Origin: Herbiconiux sp.
GTDB taxonomy: Bacteria > Actinomycetota > Actinomycetes > Actinomycetales > Microbacteriaceae
Reading direction: 5' to 3'
Assembly (NCBI RefSeq): GCF_004297105.1
Contig: NZ_SCVE01000012.1
Span: 806,001 to 870,000 of the forward strand
Length of the DNA: 64,000 bases
Numbering within the stretch: the first letter of the stretch is position 1; every line of letters starts with the position of its first letter. The notes under the pieces are model-generated. The model was not told where the DNA came from and ran no database searches. It saw only the letters and a list, made by a program, of their open reading frames with translations. The position numbers and the translations under genes were made by a program. Shown one piece after another: positions 23,277 through 32,514 of this stretch.

Positions 23277-25231
23277 TCCGCACGGCCGAGGCGCCGGCGG
23301 TCACCTGGGCCCCGACCGAGGCCGGCATCCGAGCGACCGCCCTCTGGTCGCTCCGCGAACTCGCTCGGGAGCGCTTCGGTGTGTACCCGCGCGACTATGC
23401 CGAGTTCTGGCGTTGGTCGGTCGATGAGCCGGGCGACTTCTGGGACGTCGTCAGAGAGCACGCCGGCATCGTGGGCGACGGCCTGGTGGGGCCGGCACTC
23501 ACCGAGACGCGCCTCCCGGGAGCGGTCTGGTACCCGCGTGCGCGACTCAACTACACCGAGAACGTGCTCCGGCACGCGGATGCCCGGCCCGGCGAGGTGG
23601 CCATCGTCGGTCTCGACGAGGCCGATGGGAGGGTCGAATGGACCTGGGCGGATCTGCGCGATCGGGTCGCCCGCCTCGCCGCACGCCTCACGGCCCGGGG
23701 GATCGGGGAGGGCGACGTGGTCGGCGCGGTGCTCCCGAACGTGCCGGAGACCATCGCGGCCATGCTCGCTACGGCATCGATCGGTGCCATCTGGTCGGTG
23801 TGCTCGCCCGACTTCGCCGAAACCGCGATCGTCGACCGCCTCCGCCCGCTCGAGCCCGCGGTGCTGCTCGGGTACCCGGGTTACACCTTCAAGACCCGGC
23901 CGGTCGACTCGCGTCCGCTCGTCGAGGCGGTCGCCGCAGCGTTGCCGTCGGTGCACGCGGTGGAGTACGTCGACGACCTCGATGCACTCCCGCCGGCGGC
24001 GCCCGTCTATCGCCGTGTGCCGTTCGATCACCCCCTGTGGGTGCTGTTCTCCTCGGGAACCACCGGCGCGCCCAAAGGCATCGTGCACGGGCACGGCGGA
24101 ATCCTGCTCGAGGCCGCGAAGGGCATCGGCCTGCAGTTCGACCTCGGGGCCGGCGACCGCTATTTCACAGCGGCGAACACCTCCTGGATGGTGTGGAACA
24201 CGCTGCCGAACACGCTCAGCGTCGGGGCATCCGTCGTGACGTTCCCGGGCGCATCCATGTGGCCGGAGGCCGACCGGCAGTTCGAGCTGGTGGCGGCGAC
24301 GGGCACGACCATGCTGGCCACGGGAGCCGCCTACCTCGCTCTCGTCGAACGGTCGGGGTTGCGGCCGCGCGACCGCTTCGATCTGTCGGCCCTGCACACC
24401 ATCATGTCCACGGGTTCGGTGCTGTCTCCGTCGACCTGGTCGTGGGTGCACGATGCGGTCAAGCCCGACGTGCATCTGACGAGCGACTCCGGTGGTACGG
24501 ACATCTGCGGCGGCTTCATGGGCGGCAACCCCTGGCAGCCCGTGCATCTCGGCGAGTTGCAGGGCCCGACGCTCGGAACACCGCTGCAGGTGCGCACGGA
24601 CGACGGGGCGGAAGCCGCCGACGACGAGGTGGGCGAGCTGGTGCTCACGGGTCCGATGCCGTCGATGCCCGTGATGTTCTGGAACGATCCCGGCGGCGAG
24701 AAGTACCGATCGGCCTATTTCGGTGCCGACCCGTCGGTGTGGACCCATGGCGACTGGATCAGCCGCACACCGCGGGGAGGGCTCGTCGTGCACGGGCGCT
24801 CGGACGCCACCCTCAACCGCGACGGCGTGCGGCTCGGCAGCGCCGAGATCTACGCCGCCCTGCTCCTCGTGCCGGAGGTGCGCAACGGAGTCGTTCTCGG
24901 CCTCGAACTCCCGGGCGGGCGGTACTGGATGCCGCTGTTCATCGAACTCGTCGACGACGCGGTACTCGACGATGAGCTCGCCCAGCGGATCCGGTCGACC
25001 ATCCGTTCGCGGGCGACGGCGCGGCACGTGCCCGACGCGATCGAGGTGGTTCCTGCGGTGCCCGTCACCCACGCGGGCAAGCGGATCGAGGTGCCCTTGA
25101 AGAAGCTGTTCCTCGGACACGAGCTCGGCGCAGCGGTGAACACGGGATCCCTGCAGAATCCGGACTCGGTGACCTGGTTCGCCGATCGCGCTCGCGCGTT
25201 CCGACGCGCAGAGGGGCTGGGCGAGAAATGA
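23273..25231 (+). CDS. Acetoacetyl-CoA synthetase
   Basis: 652 residues, the family's usual length, with the ACS-type N-terminal cap (YAEFWRWSVDEPGDFWDVVR) and WYPRARLNYTENVL characteristic of acetoacetate-CoA ligases. Adenylate-forming motifs are LFSSGTTGAPKGIVHGHGG at about residue 260, SDSGGTDICGGFMGGNP, GDWISRTPRGGLVVHGRSDA, and the catalytic lysine of HAGKRIEVPLKKL. It activates acetoacetate, or a related 3-oxo acid, with ATP and CoA. Its place after an FAH-family hydrolase suggests it captures a ring-fission product. ATGA overlaps join it to both neighbours. Confidence 0.93.
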   Translation: MIRTAEAPAVTWAPTEAGIRATALWSLRELARERFGVYPRDYAEFWRWSVDEPGDFWDVVREHAGIVGDGLVGPALTETRLPGAVWYPRARLNYTENVLRHADARPGEVAIVGLDEADGRVEWTWADLRDRVARLAARLTARGIGEGDVVGAVLPNVPETIAAMLATASIGAIWSVCSPDFAETAIVDRLRPLEPAVLLGYPGYTFKTRPVDSRPLVEAVAAALPSVHAVEYVDDLDALPPAAPVYRRVPFDHPLWVLFSSGTTGAPKGIVHGHGGILLEAAKGIGLQFDLGAGDRYFTAANTSWMVWNTLPNTLSVGASVVTFPGASMWPEADRQFELVAATGTTMLATGAAYLALVERSGLRPRDRFDLSALHTIMSTGSVLSPSTWSWVHDAVKPDVHLTSDSGGTDICGGFMGGNPWQPVHLGELQGPTLGTPLQVRTDDGAEAADDEVGELVLTGPMPSMPVMFWNDPGGEKYRSAYFGADPSVWTHGDWISRTPRGGLVVHGRSDATLNRDGVRLGSAEIYAALLLVPEVRNGVVLGLELPGGRYWMPLFIELVDDAVLDDELAQRIRSTIRSRATARHVPDAIEVVPAVPVTHAGKRIEVPLKKLFLGHELGAAVNTGSLQNPDSVTWFADRARAFRRAEGLGEK

Positions 25232-26811
25232 CCGACCTCCAGACCGACGTGCTCGTGGTGGGTCAGGGGCCGGTCGGGCAGATCGTGTCGCTCTACCTGG
25301 CCCAGCGCGGACACCGGGTGCTCGCCGTCGAGCGTCACGCCGCACCGTACTCGCTGCCCCGCGCCGTGCACTACGACCCCGACGTGAACCGCATCCTGGC
25401 GGGTCTCGGCCTCGACGCCGCCCGGCAGAGCGAGTTCAGCCAGCCGGCGACGAGCTACGACTGGCTCTCGGCCGGCCGCGAGCTGCTGCTGACGTTTCCC
25501 GCGCCCCTCGACGGTGACCAGGGCTGGCCCGACTCCACGATGTTCAGCCAGCCCGAGCTCGAGGCCGCGCTGCGCATCGAGCAGGAGCGCGTGCCGGGGC
25601 TCGAGGTGCGGTGGGGCAGTGAGCTGATCGGGTTCGCGCAGGATCCGGATGGTGTGACCGCCGAGATCGCCGGCCCGGGCGGCGAGCGCTCGACCGTGCG
25701 TGCGGGCTTCCTGGTGGGCTGCGACGGCGCGAACTCGGATGTCGCCGGCCTCGCCGGATTCGAGGTCACCGATCTCGGCTTCAGCTCCGACTGGCTCGTG
25801 TTCGACCTCACGATGCCGCCGCGGGAGTGGATTCCGGAGAACGGCCAGATCTGCGATCCGGCCCGACCGACCTCGGTGGTCTCGGGTGGCCCGGGGCGTC
25901 GTCGCTTCGAGTTCATGATCATGCCGGGCGAAGATGCGTCCACCATGGCCACGCCCGAGAACGCCTGGCGGCTGGTGGAGCCCTGGGGGGTGTCTCAGAA
26001 CGAGGCGGAGCTCGAGCGGCTCGCGGTGTACACCTTCCGCGCACGCTGGGCGACACGCTGGACCGAGGGGAGAGTGAGCATCGCCGGTGACGCCGCGCAC
26101 CAGATGCCCCCGTTCTTCGGACGGGGCATGGTGTCGGGCGTGCGCGACGCGATGAACCTCTCCTGGAAGCTCGACCACGTGCTCCGTGGAGTCGCCCCGC
26201 TCGCATTGCTCGACACCTACGGCAGCGAGCGGATCGGGCACGTGCAGCACGCCATCGGCATGTCCGTCGAACTGGGCCGGATGATCTGCGAGACCGATCC
26301 GGTGAAGGTGGCGGCCCGGGATTCCCACTTCCTCACCGTGGGGCCGTATCCGCAGGATGCGATGCCTCCGATGCCGCCGGAACTCCTCGGCCCGGGATTC
26401 TTCCGCGGAGTCCCCGGTGTCGACCCCGTGGCCGGGCGGATCGGCGTGCAGGGACGGCTGCGCGGGTTCGACGGCGCAGAGACCTCGGCCGACCGGCTCA
26501 GCTGGGGCGGCTTCATCGCCTTCCTCGACGGCCGGCGGGTATCTGCGGATGAGGCGCAGCGCATCCGGGCCGCCAAGCCCGCCACGATCGACTGCCCCGT
26601 GATCGAGGTGCTGCCGGTCGACGAGCCGCCCCGCAATCGACACAGTGGCGCCGACCTCGACGGCCGGTACCTCGGGGTCTTCGATGTCACCGGGGCCATC
26701 GCCCTCGTGTATCGCCCCGACCTCCACGGCTTCGGATCGGCCTCGACCGTCGACGACGCCGTCACCCTCCTCGCCTCCCTCGACCCCGCCACCCTTCTGG
26801 AGCTGACATGA
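25228..26811 (+). CDS. FAD-dependent aromatic hydroxylase (MhpA/PheA type)
   Basis: 527 residues of class A flavoprotein hydroxylase. The FAD-binding GxGxxG is in VVGQGPVGQ at residues 10-18. GFLVGCDGANSDV gives the DG motif. VSIAGDAAHQMPPFFGRGM, continuing SGVRDAMNLSWKL, is the GD motif, and the C-terminal domain is thioredoxin-like. MhpA-type enzymes ortho-hydroxylate phenols to give catechols or trihydroxybenzenes for extradiol cleavage, so it would supply the dioxygenase of this operon. Substrate not determined. Confidence 0.9.
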   Translation: MTDLQTDVLVVGQGPVGQIVSLYLAQRGHRVLAVERHAAPYSLPRAVHYDPDVNRILAGLGLDAARQSEFSQPATSYDWLSAGRELLLTFPAPLDGDQGWPDSTMFSQPELEAALRIEQERVPGLEVRWGSELIGFAQDPDGVTAEIAGPGGERSTVRAGFLVGCDGANSDVAGLAGFEVTDLGFSSDWLVFDLTMPPREWIPENGQICDPARPTSVVSGGPGRRRFEFMIMPGEDASTMATPENAWRLVEPWGVSQNEAELERLAVYTFRARWATRWTEGRVSIAGDAAHQMPPFFGRGMVSGVRDAMNLSWKLDHVLRGVAPLALLDTYGSERIGHVQHAIGMSVELGRMICETDPVKVAARDSHFLTVGPYPQDAMPPMPPELLGPGFFRGVPGVDPVAGRIGVQGRLRGFDGAETSADRLSWGGFIAFLDGRRVSADEAQRIRAAKPATIDCPVIEVLPVDEPPRNRHSGADLDGRYLGVFDVTGAIALVYRPDLHGFGSASTVDDAVTLLASLDPATLLELT

Positions 26812-28031
26812 CCCCATCGCTGAGAGACGACGATGCCGTCATCGTCTCGATCGCCAGAACGCCGATCGCCCGCGCCCGCAAGGGCGGACTCGTCGAGGTG
26901 CGCGGCGACGAGCTCGCACGACAGGTGTTCGCGGCGGTCATCGACCGTGTGCCCGGCCTCGATGTCGGCGACGTCGACGACCTGATGCTGGGTACCGCGG
27001 CACCTGAGGGCGAGCAGGGGTTCAACATGGCCCGCGTCGTCTCCACGTTGCTCGGCTACGACAGCCTGCCGGGCACCACGGTCAACCGGTTCTGCGCATC
27101 ATCGATCCAGACCACCCGGATGGCCTTCCACGCGATCAGGGCGGGCGAAGGAGATGCCTTCCTGGTGGGCGGAACCGAGTCGACGTCGCACGCGGCCCCT
27201 CCGGTGGGCGCGGGCAACCCCGCCTTCGCGGATGCGGCCCGGCGGACGGAGACGGCGATGGCCTCGGATGGCTCGTGGAGCGACCCGAGGGATGGTGGCG
27301 AGCTGCCCGACGCGTACATCCAGATGGGCTTCACGGCCGAATACGTCGCCCGTCTCTCGGGGGTGACCCGCGCGGAGCAGGACGAGTTCGCGGCGCGCTC
27401 GCAGAGGCTCGCGGCCGAGGCGCAGACGAGCGGCTACCTCGCTCGCGAGATCGTGCCGGTGACCCGGCCCGATGGCAGCATCTTCGACGCGGACGACTCC
27501 CTGCGACCGGGAACCACCGTCACGGGCCTGGCCGAGCTGCAGCCGGTGTTCTCTCCCGCCGGGAGCGTCACCGCGGGGAACGCCTGCCCGCTCAACGACG
27601 GCGCATCCGGGGCCCTCGTGGTCTCCGGCCGGTATGCGAGGGCGCACGGGCTGCGTCCGCTCGCCCGGATCGTCTCCACGGCGGTGTCGGGCATCTCTCC
27701 CGAGATCATGGGACTCGGGCCGGTCGAGTCGTCGCGGCGGGCTCTGGCGCGGGCGGGACTCGGCGTCGCCGACCTCGACCTGATCGAGATCAACGAGGCC
27801 TTCGCCGTTCAGGTCGTCGCCTCGGCCCGCGCGCTCGACATCGACATCGACCGTCAGCTCAACACCCACGGCGGCGCGATCGCCCTGGGGCACCCGTTCG
27901 GGGCCACCGGAACCCGGCTCATCGGCACTCTGGTCAACGGCTTGGCCACCGACGACAAGACGCTCGGAATGGCCACCCTCTGCGTGGGAGGGGGCCAGGG
28001 CATGGCCATCGTCATCGAGCGGCTCAGCTGA
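26808..28031 (+). CDS. Thiolase (acetyl-CoA C-acyltransferase)
   Basis: 407 residues. The acyl-accepting cysteine is C96 in NRFCASSIQTT. EINEAFAVQVVASARAL, GGAIALGHPFGATGTRLIGT (active histidine) and CVGGGQGMAIVIE complete the set. It would split acetoacetyl-CoA, or a longer 3-oxoacyl-CoA made by the synthetase, into acetyl-CoA units. Last gene of the operon; its final 8 bases overlap the convergent acyl-CoA ligase. Confidence 0.94.
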   Translation: MTPSLRDDDAVIVSIARTPIARARKGGLVEVRGDELARQVFAAVIDRVPGLDVGDVDDLMLGTAAPEGEQGFNMARVVSTLLGYDSLPGTTVNRFCASSIQTTRMAFHAIRAGEGDAFLVGGTESTSHAAPPVGAGNPAFADAARRTETAMASDGSWSDPRDGGELPDAYIQMGFTAEYVARLSGVTRAEQDEFAARSQRLAAEAQTSGYLAREIVPVTRPDGSIFDADDSLRPGTTVTGLAELQPVFSPAGSVTAGNACPLNDGASGALVVSGRYARAHGLRPLARIVSTAVSGISPEIMGLGPVESSRRALARAGLGVADLDLIEINEAFAVQVVASARALDIDIDRQLNTHGGAIALGHPFGATGTRLIGTLVNGLATDDKTLGMATLCVGGGQGMAIVIERLS

Positions 28032-29547
28032 GCGGCGAGGCCGGCGCGCCGTAGCGGATGCGCAGCTCCGCCGTGCGCACCTTCCCCGAGGCCGTGCGCG
28101 GCAGTTCGTCGACCACCACCACCCGCTTCGGGATCTTGTAGCGGGCGACCCGGCCGTCGAGATGGGCCCGCACGACCTCGGTGTCGACATCGGCGTCGTC
28201 GGCGACCGTCACCACAGCCAGCGGCACTTCGCCCCAGCGGTCGTCCGGCACGCCGATCACCGCGGCGGCCGTGATGCCGGGGATCCCGCTCAGGGCGTTC
28301 TCGATCTCGGCGGGGTAGATGTTCTCGCCGCCGGAGATGATCAGGTCCTTGAGCCGGCCGGAGAGGAAGAGGAAGCCGTCGGCGTCGAGGTGGCCCAGAT
28401 CACCGGTGCGGAACCATCCGTCATCGGTGAACGCCGCCCTGGAGGAATCGGGCAGGCCGAGGTAACCGGGGAACACGTTGGGCCCCGCGATCTCGATCTC
28501 ACCCACTGCCCCGGGGGTCGCGGCGGTGCCTCCGCCGTCGGTGATCCGCACCCGGGTGAAGAAGTGCGGCACGCCCACACTGCCCTGCTTGTCGAGCGTG
28601 CGACCGGCCGGGAGCGCGGTGACGCCGGGCGCCGCCTCGGTCATGCCGTACCCCTGTGAGAACGACAGGCCACGGTTCTCGAAGGCCCTGAGGATGCGCG
28701 TCGGAACCGCCGAGCCGCCGCAGGTCAGTTTCGTGAGGCTGGAGAGGTCGGTGGCCGCCCATGCCGGGTCATCGGCCATCAGCTGGAAGGTGGTGGGCAC
28801 ACCGCTGAGCATGGTCACACCGTGCCGCTCGATCAGCTGGAGCGCCCGCGCGGCGTCGAACCGCTTCTCGAGCACCAGCGTTCCGCCCTTGAGGAGAATC
28901 GGCAGCGCGCCCATCCCCAGCGCCGCGACATGGAACAGCGGTGAGATCATCAGCGCGACATCCGTCGACACGAGGTCGTAGTCGACGATGCTGTTGATCG
29001 ACGCCCAGGTGAGGTTGCCGTGGGTGAGCACGGCTCCCTTCGCCCGGCCGGTGGTTCCCGAGGTGTAGACGATCGCCACGGGGTCGTCGAGGCCGGTGCC
29101 GGCGATCGCGCCGCTCGGCACCGGAGATCCACCGGTCGCTCCCGCGCCGGTCTCGACGACGAGGGGGATGCCGAGGGCCGACACCAGGGGTGCGAGCCGC
29201 TCGGCGAACTCCGGATCGTGGATGAGGGCGCGGGCGCGGGAGTCGCCGAGCACGTGCAGCATCTCGGGCGGTGCCAGCCGGGTGTTGACCGGCACGAACA
29301 CCGCGCCGAGCCGCGCGCAGGCGAACAGGCTCACGAGGAACTCGGGGCTGTTCTCGCCCAGATAGGCGACCCGATCACCCGGGCGGATGCCGCCTTCCTC
29401 CAGCAGCGTCGTGAGCCGGTCGCCGTCGTCGGCGAGTTCCCGGTAGCTCACCCGACGGCCGTCGTCGACGATGAGAGCCGTCTTCTCGGGAGACGTGACG
29501 CGTCGGCTCTGCAGCCAGGAGCCGAGTCCGTCGTGCATCGTCGTCAC
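28024..29547 (-). CDS. Acyl-CoA ligase (AMP-forming)
   Basis: 507 residues from GTG 29547; an ATG nine bases in is possible. The AMP-binding motif YTSGTTGRAKGAVLTHGN begins at residue 161. YGMTEAAPG, GWFRTGDLGHLDADGF, GRLKDLIISGGENIYPAEIE and the catalytic lysine of PRTASGKVRT are all present. It resembles medium-chain or aryl acyl-CoA ligases. It is the last gene of a minus-strand operon (SDR, amidohydrolase, MaoC, ligase) under a divergent MarR, and probably activates the acid fed to MaoC and SDR. Confidence 0.92.
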   Translation of the reverse strand: MTTMHDGLGSWLQSRRVTSPEKTALIVDDGRRVSYRELADDGDRLTTLLEEGGIRPGDRVAYLGENSPEFLVSLFACARLGAVFVPVNTRLAPPEMLHVLGDSRARALIHDPEFAERLAPLVSALGIPLVVETGAGATGGSPVPSGAIAGTGLDDPVAIVYTSGTTGRAKGAVLTHGNLTWASINSIVDYDLVSTDVALMISPLFHVAALGMGALPILLKGGTLVLEKRFDAARALQLIERHGVTMLSGVPTTFQLMADDPAWAATDLSSLTKLTCGGSAVPTRILRAFENRGLSFSQGYGMTEAAPGVTALPAGRTLDKQGSVGVPHFFTRVRITDGGGTAATPGAVGEIEIAGPNVFPGYLGLPDSSRAAFTDDGWFRTGDLGHLDADGFLFLSGRLKDLIISGGENIYPAEIENALSGIPGITAAAVIGVPDDRWGEVPLAVVTVADDADVDTEVVRAHLDGRVARYKIPKRVVVVDELPRTASGKVRTAELRIRYGAPASPLS

Positions 29548-29557
29548 CGCCCCGGCC

Positions 29558-30010
29558 TCAGGCGTAGAAGCGGTAGAGCCCCCGCGCGACCACGGCGGGC
29601 TTCGAGCCGCCCTCGACCTCGATCACCTGGTCGACCGTGAACTGGTAGCCCCCCGGCACCTCGGCGACCTCGGCGATCACGGCGTTCATCCGCACGCGGG
29701 CACCGACCTTCACCGGTGAGACGAAGCGCACCTTGTCGAGGCCGTAGTTGACCTTCGTGCCCACGCCGGTGACATCGAACAGCTCCGACCAGAAGGTGAC
29801 GGTGAGCGACAACGACAGGAAGCCGTGGGCGATTGCCCCGCCGAACGGGCCGCTCGCGGCGCGCTCGGGATCGACGTGGATCCACTGGTGGTCGTCGGTG
29901 GCGTCGGCGAAGAGGTTCACGCGGTTCTGCGTGACCTCGAGCCACTCGGTCCAGCCGAGGTCGGTGCCGGCGAGTCCGGCGGCATCGGCGTAGTCGACGA
30001 TGGTGGTCAT
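29558..30010 (-). CDS. MaoC-like dehydratase (hot-dog fold)
   Basis: 150 residues. ATDDHQWIHVDPERAASGPF then GGAIAHGFLSLSL carries the hydratase-2 Asp/His motif (D..Q.IH.D...A..GPFGG.IAHG). These proteins hydrate enoyl-CoA thioesters. The gap to the ligase gene is 10 bp. Together with the SDR it could perform hydration and dehydrogenation of an acyl-CoA side chain. Confidence 0.9.
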   Translation of the reverse strand: MTTIVDYADAAGLAGTDLGWTEWLEVTQNRVNLFADATDDHQWIHVDPERAASGPFGGAIAHGFLSLSLTVTFWSELFDVTGVGTKVNYGLDKVRFVSPVKVGARVRMNAVIAEVAEVPGGYQFTVDQVIEVEGGSKPAVVARGLYRFYA

Positions 30011-30053
30011 GGGTGGGGTCCTTTCGTGGGTGGATCGAGGGTGCGGATGGCCG

Positions 30054-30938
30054 TCAGGAGACGAGTCCGAGCAGCCGGGCGGCGTTTCCTCGCAGGATGC
30101 CGGGCATCACCTCGGGCTTCAGCGTCGTGGTCTCCGCGTCGCGCAGCCAGCGCTCGGGAGTGAGCAGGGGGAAGTCGGTACCGAACAGCACCCGCGTCTT
30201 CAGGTACGAGTTCGCGGCGCGCACGAGCGATTCCGGGAAGTACTTCGGGCTCCATCCGGAGAGATCGATCCAGGTGTTCGGCTTGTGCGTCGCCACCGAC
30301 AGCGCCTCGTCCTGCCAGGGCACCGACGGATGCGCCATCACGATCTGCAGCTCGGGGAAGTCGGCGGCCACGGGGTCGAGGAGCATCGGGTTCGACAGCC
30401 CCAGCTTGAGACCCCGGCCGCCGGGGAGACCGGCGCCGATGCCGGTCTGCCCGGTGTGGAACAAGGCGGGCACCCCCGCATCCGCGATGGCCGCGTACAG
30501 GGGGTACCAGCGCTGCTCGCCCGGATCGAAGCTCTGCAGGGTCGGATGGAACTTGAAGCCGCGCACACCCGATTCCTCGACGAGCCGTCGCACCCGGTCG
30601 ATCGCGTCGGCCCGATGCGGGTCGACCGAGCCGAACGGGATGAGCACGTCGGCGTGACGCGCAGCGCCCTCGGCGATCTCGGCGCTCGAGAGGGCAGGGT
30701 GCCCGAGTGCGGTCTCGGCATCCACGCTGAAGACCACGGCCGCCATGGAGCGTTCGCGGTAGTGCTCCGCGATCGAGTCGAGGTCGGGGTTCGGGCCGGT
30801 CGTGCTGAAGTAGGCGGCGGCGCCCGCGGCCAGGTCGTCGGGCAGCGAGCCGTGGCCGTGGCCATCGGTCTCGATGTGCACGTGCACATCGATCGCGGTG
30901 AGGGCCGCGACGTCGATGCGGGATTCGTAGCGGCTCAT
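30054..30938 (-). CDS. Amidohydrolase-superfamily protein, ACMSD/decarboxylase-like
   Basis: 294 residues from ATG 30938. Metal-site motifs are VHVHIE (HxH, about residues 19-21), GFKFHPTLQSF, ALFHTGQTGIG, IVMAHPSVPWQDEAL and VLFGTDFPLLTPERW with the late Asp. This PF04909-type pattern covers ACMSD, gamma-resorcylate and related decarboxylases and some hydrolases. In an operon with CoA-ester enzymes next to a phenol-cleavage operon, a (de)carboxylase or ring-opening hydrolase is plausible. The ribosome site is weak. Confidence 0.82.
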   Translation of the reverse strand: MSRYESRIDVAALTAIDVHVHIETDGHGHGSLPDDLAAGAAAYFSTTGPNPDLDSIAEHYRERSMAAVVFSVDAETALGHPALSSAEIAEGAARHADVLIPFGSVDPHRADAIDRVRRLVEESGVRGFKFHPTLQSFDPGEQRWYPLYAAIADAGVPALFHTGQTGIGAGLPGGRGLKLGLSNPMLLDPVAADFPELQIVMAHPSVPWQDEALSVATHKPNTWIDLSGWSPKYFPESLVRAANSYLKTRVLFGTDFPLLTPERWLRDAETTTLKPEVMPGILRGNAARLLGLVS

Positions 30939-30948
30939 CGAGCGACCG

Positions 30949-31866
30949 TCACCGTCGCAGGTCGTCGGGCAGCGGAGGGAACGACTCACCGACCGACTGC
31001 AGCGAACCTCCGGCGACCTCGGCGAACTGCTCGTCGAGCGCCTCGACCGTCCAGCCCCCGGCGTGGTAGGCGCTGAGCACGGGTTCCGGATGCGACCACA
31101 CCTGCAGGCGGTCACCGCCGACCCCGATGGCCTGGCCCGTGACGCCGGCGGCCTCGTCCGAGGCGAGGTAGGCGATGGTGCCCGCGACATCGCCGGCCGT
31201 GCCGAAACCGAGGTCGTGGCGGAAGAAGGCCGGCATCGGCTCGCCGGCCGCATCCGCCTCCACCGCCGCGGCGAAGTACGGCACGGTCGCGGTCATCGCG
31301 GTGGCGGCCACCGGGATCACGAGGTTGGCCGTGATGTTCGAGCGGCCGAGCTCGATCGCCCAGGTGCGCACCATCCCGGCGATGCCCGCCTTCGCCGCCG
31401 CGTAGTTGGTCTGACCGAAGGTGCCGCGCTGCCCGGTGGGGGAGCCGATGCAGATGATGCGGCCGCCCTCGCCCTGCTCCCGCATGCGGATCACCGCCTC
31501 GCGCACGCAGGTGAAGGTGCCGCGCAGGTGCACGCCGATCACCGTGTCGAAATCGTCGTCGCTCATCTTCCAGAGCACGGTGTCGCGCAAGACGCCGCCG
31601 TTCGTGACGAGGATGTCGACGCGGCCGAACGATTCGACCGCGGCCCGCACGAGCTCCTGGGCCGTGGCGGTGGGGCCGACAGCGGCGACCACTGCGACCG
31701 CCCGTCCCCCGCTGGCTTCGATCGACGCGACCGCCTCGGCCGCGGTCTCGGTGTCGACGTCGTTGATCACGACAGCGGCTCCCTGCCGGGCGAGCTCCTG
31801 GGCGTAGGCGAGGCCGAGCCCCCGGCCCGAACCCGTGACGATGGCGACTTTGCCGTGCAGTGGCAT
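30949..31866 (-). CDS. SDR-family dehydrogenase (hydroxyacyl-CoA dehydrogenase-like)
   Basis: 305 residues from ATG 31866 with AGGAG upstream. The NAD(P) motif TGSGRGLGLAYA lies at about residues 12-23. TNGGVLRDTVLWKMSDDDFD replaces the usual NNAG. The catalytic set is S in ICIGSPTG and YxxxK in NYAAAKAG. The long C-terminus resembles the dehydrogenase part of multifunctional beta-oxidation enzymes. First gene of the operon, divergent from marR. Confidence 0.9.
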   Translation of the reverse strand: MPLHGKVAIVTGSGRGLGLAYAQELARQGAAVVINDVDTETAAEAVASIEASGGRAVAVVAAVGPTATAQELVRAAVESFGRVDILVTNGGVLRDTVLWKMSDDDFDTVIGVHLRGTFTCVREAVIRMREQGEGGRIICIGSPTGQRGTFGQTNYAAAKAGIAGMVRTWAIELGRSNITANLVIPVAATAMTATVPYFAAAVEADAAGEPMPAFFRHDLGFGTAGDVAGTIAYLASDEAAGVTGQAIGVGGDRLQVWSHPEPVLSAYHAGGWTVEALDEQFAEVAGGSLQSVGESFPPLPDDLRR

Positions 31867-31910
31867 CCGCGTGCTCCTCAGATCGGGCGTCCGTCGTGGA
31901 CGCATACTCA

Positions 31911-31970
31911 TGACAACATAAATAATTGTGGAAATCAATAATTAAAACCGAGCATCGAAATCGTTACGAT
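31911..31970. promoter_or_regulatory. AT-rich divergent promoter with candidate MarR sites
   Basis: A strikingly AT-rich patch. AATAATT occurs at 31921-31927 and again at 31937-31943. ATTG (31925-31928) and CAAT (31936-31939) form an inverted pair. TACGAT (31965-31970) ends 6 nt before the marR ATG and looks like a -10 box for a leaderless message. MarR autoregulation here is likely but the exact site is uncertain. Confidence 0.45.
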
Positions 31971-31976
31971 GGGGGC

Positions 31977-32441
31977 ATGACGGAGACTCCGAAGCAGACG
32001 GTTCCGGTCGAGCGGCTGCGCCACGGCGATCTCGGTGACGATCTGAGCTTCTTGCTCGCGCGCGCGAATGCGCTGTCGGTGTCGGCGGCGAACACGGCGC
32101 TCGCCGCCTTCGACCTCAAGGTGCGGTCCTACTCCGTGCTCGCGCTCGTCGTGGGCGACGAACGGCCGTCGCAGCGGGAGCTGGCCGAGTTCCTGCGCCT
32201 CGACCCGAGCCAGGTCGTCGCGCTCGTCGACGATCTCGAGCGTCGCGGTCTCGCGACCCGGCTGCCCGATGAGAGCGATCGCCGGGCGAAGGTGATCGTG
32301 GGCACGACCGCCGGGCGGGAGCTGTTCGCCGTGGCCCGACGGGCCACGCAGCGCGCCGAGCTCGAGGTGCACTCCGCACTGTCGGCGAAAGAGCGCGAGC
32401 TGCTCGCCGACACACTCCGGCGGATCGCCTACCCTCGCTGA
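31977..32441 (+). CDS. MarR-family transcriptional regulator
   Basis: 154 residues. The winged helix is clear: RSYSVLALVVGDERPSQREL, EFLRLDPSQVVALVDDLERR, GLATRLPDESDRRAKVIVGT. The start ATG is preceded only by TACGAT and six bases, with no Shine-Dalgarno, so it is probably translated leaderless. It is divergent from the SDR-led operon, which it most likely represses until an aromatic acid or CoA ester is present. Confidence 0.9.
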   Translation: MTETPKQTVPVERLRHGDLGDDLSFLLARANALSVSAANTALAAFDLKVRSYSVLALVVGDERPSQRELAEFLRLDPSQVVALVDDLERRGLATRLPDESDRRAKVIVGTTAGRELFAVARRATQRAELEVHSALSAKERELLADTLRRIAYPR

Positions 32442-32514
32442 GACGCGAGCGATTCCTTCCCGTTCGACGGAGGGTCTCCCACCCGGCGGGAATTCCGCCG
32501 TACGGTGGGTGATC

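Noticed and set aside
23210..25345. 711-codon minus-strand frame
   Set aside because: It is fully antisense to acetoacetyl-CoA synthetase with all adenylation motifs on the plus strand.
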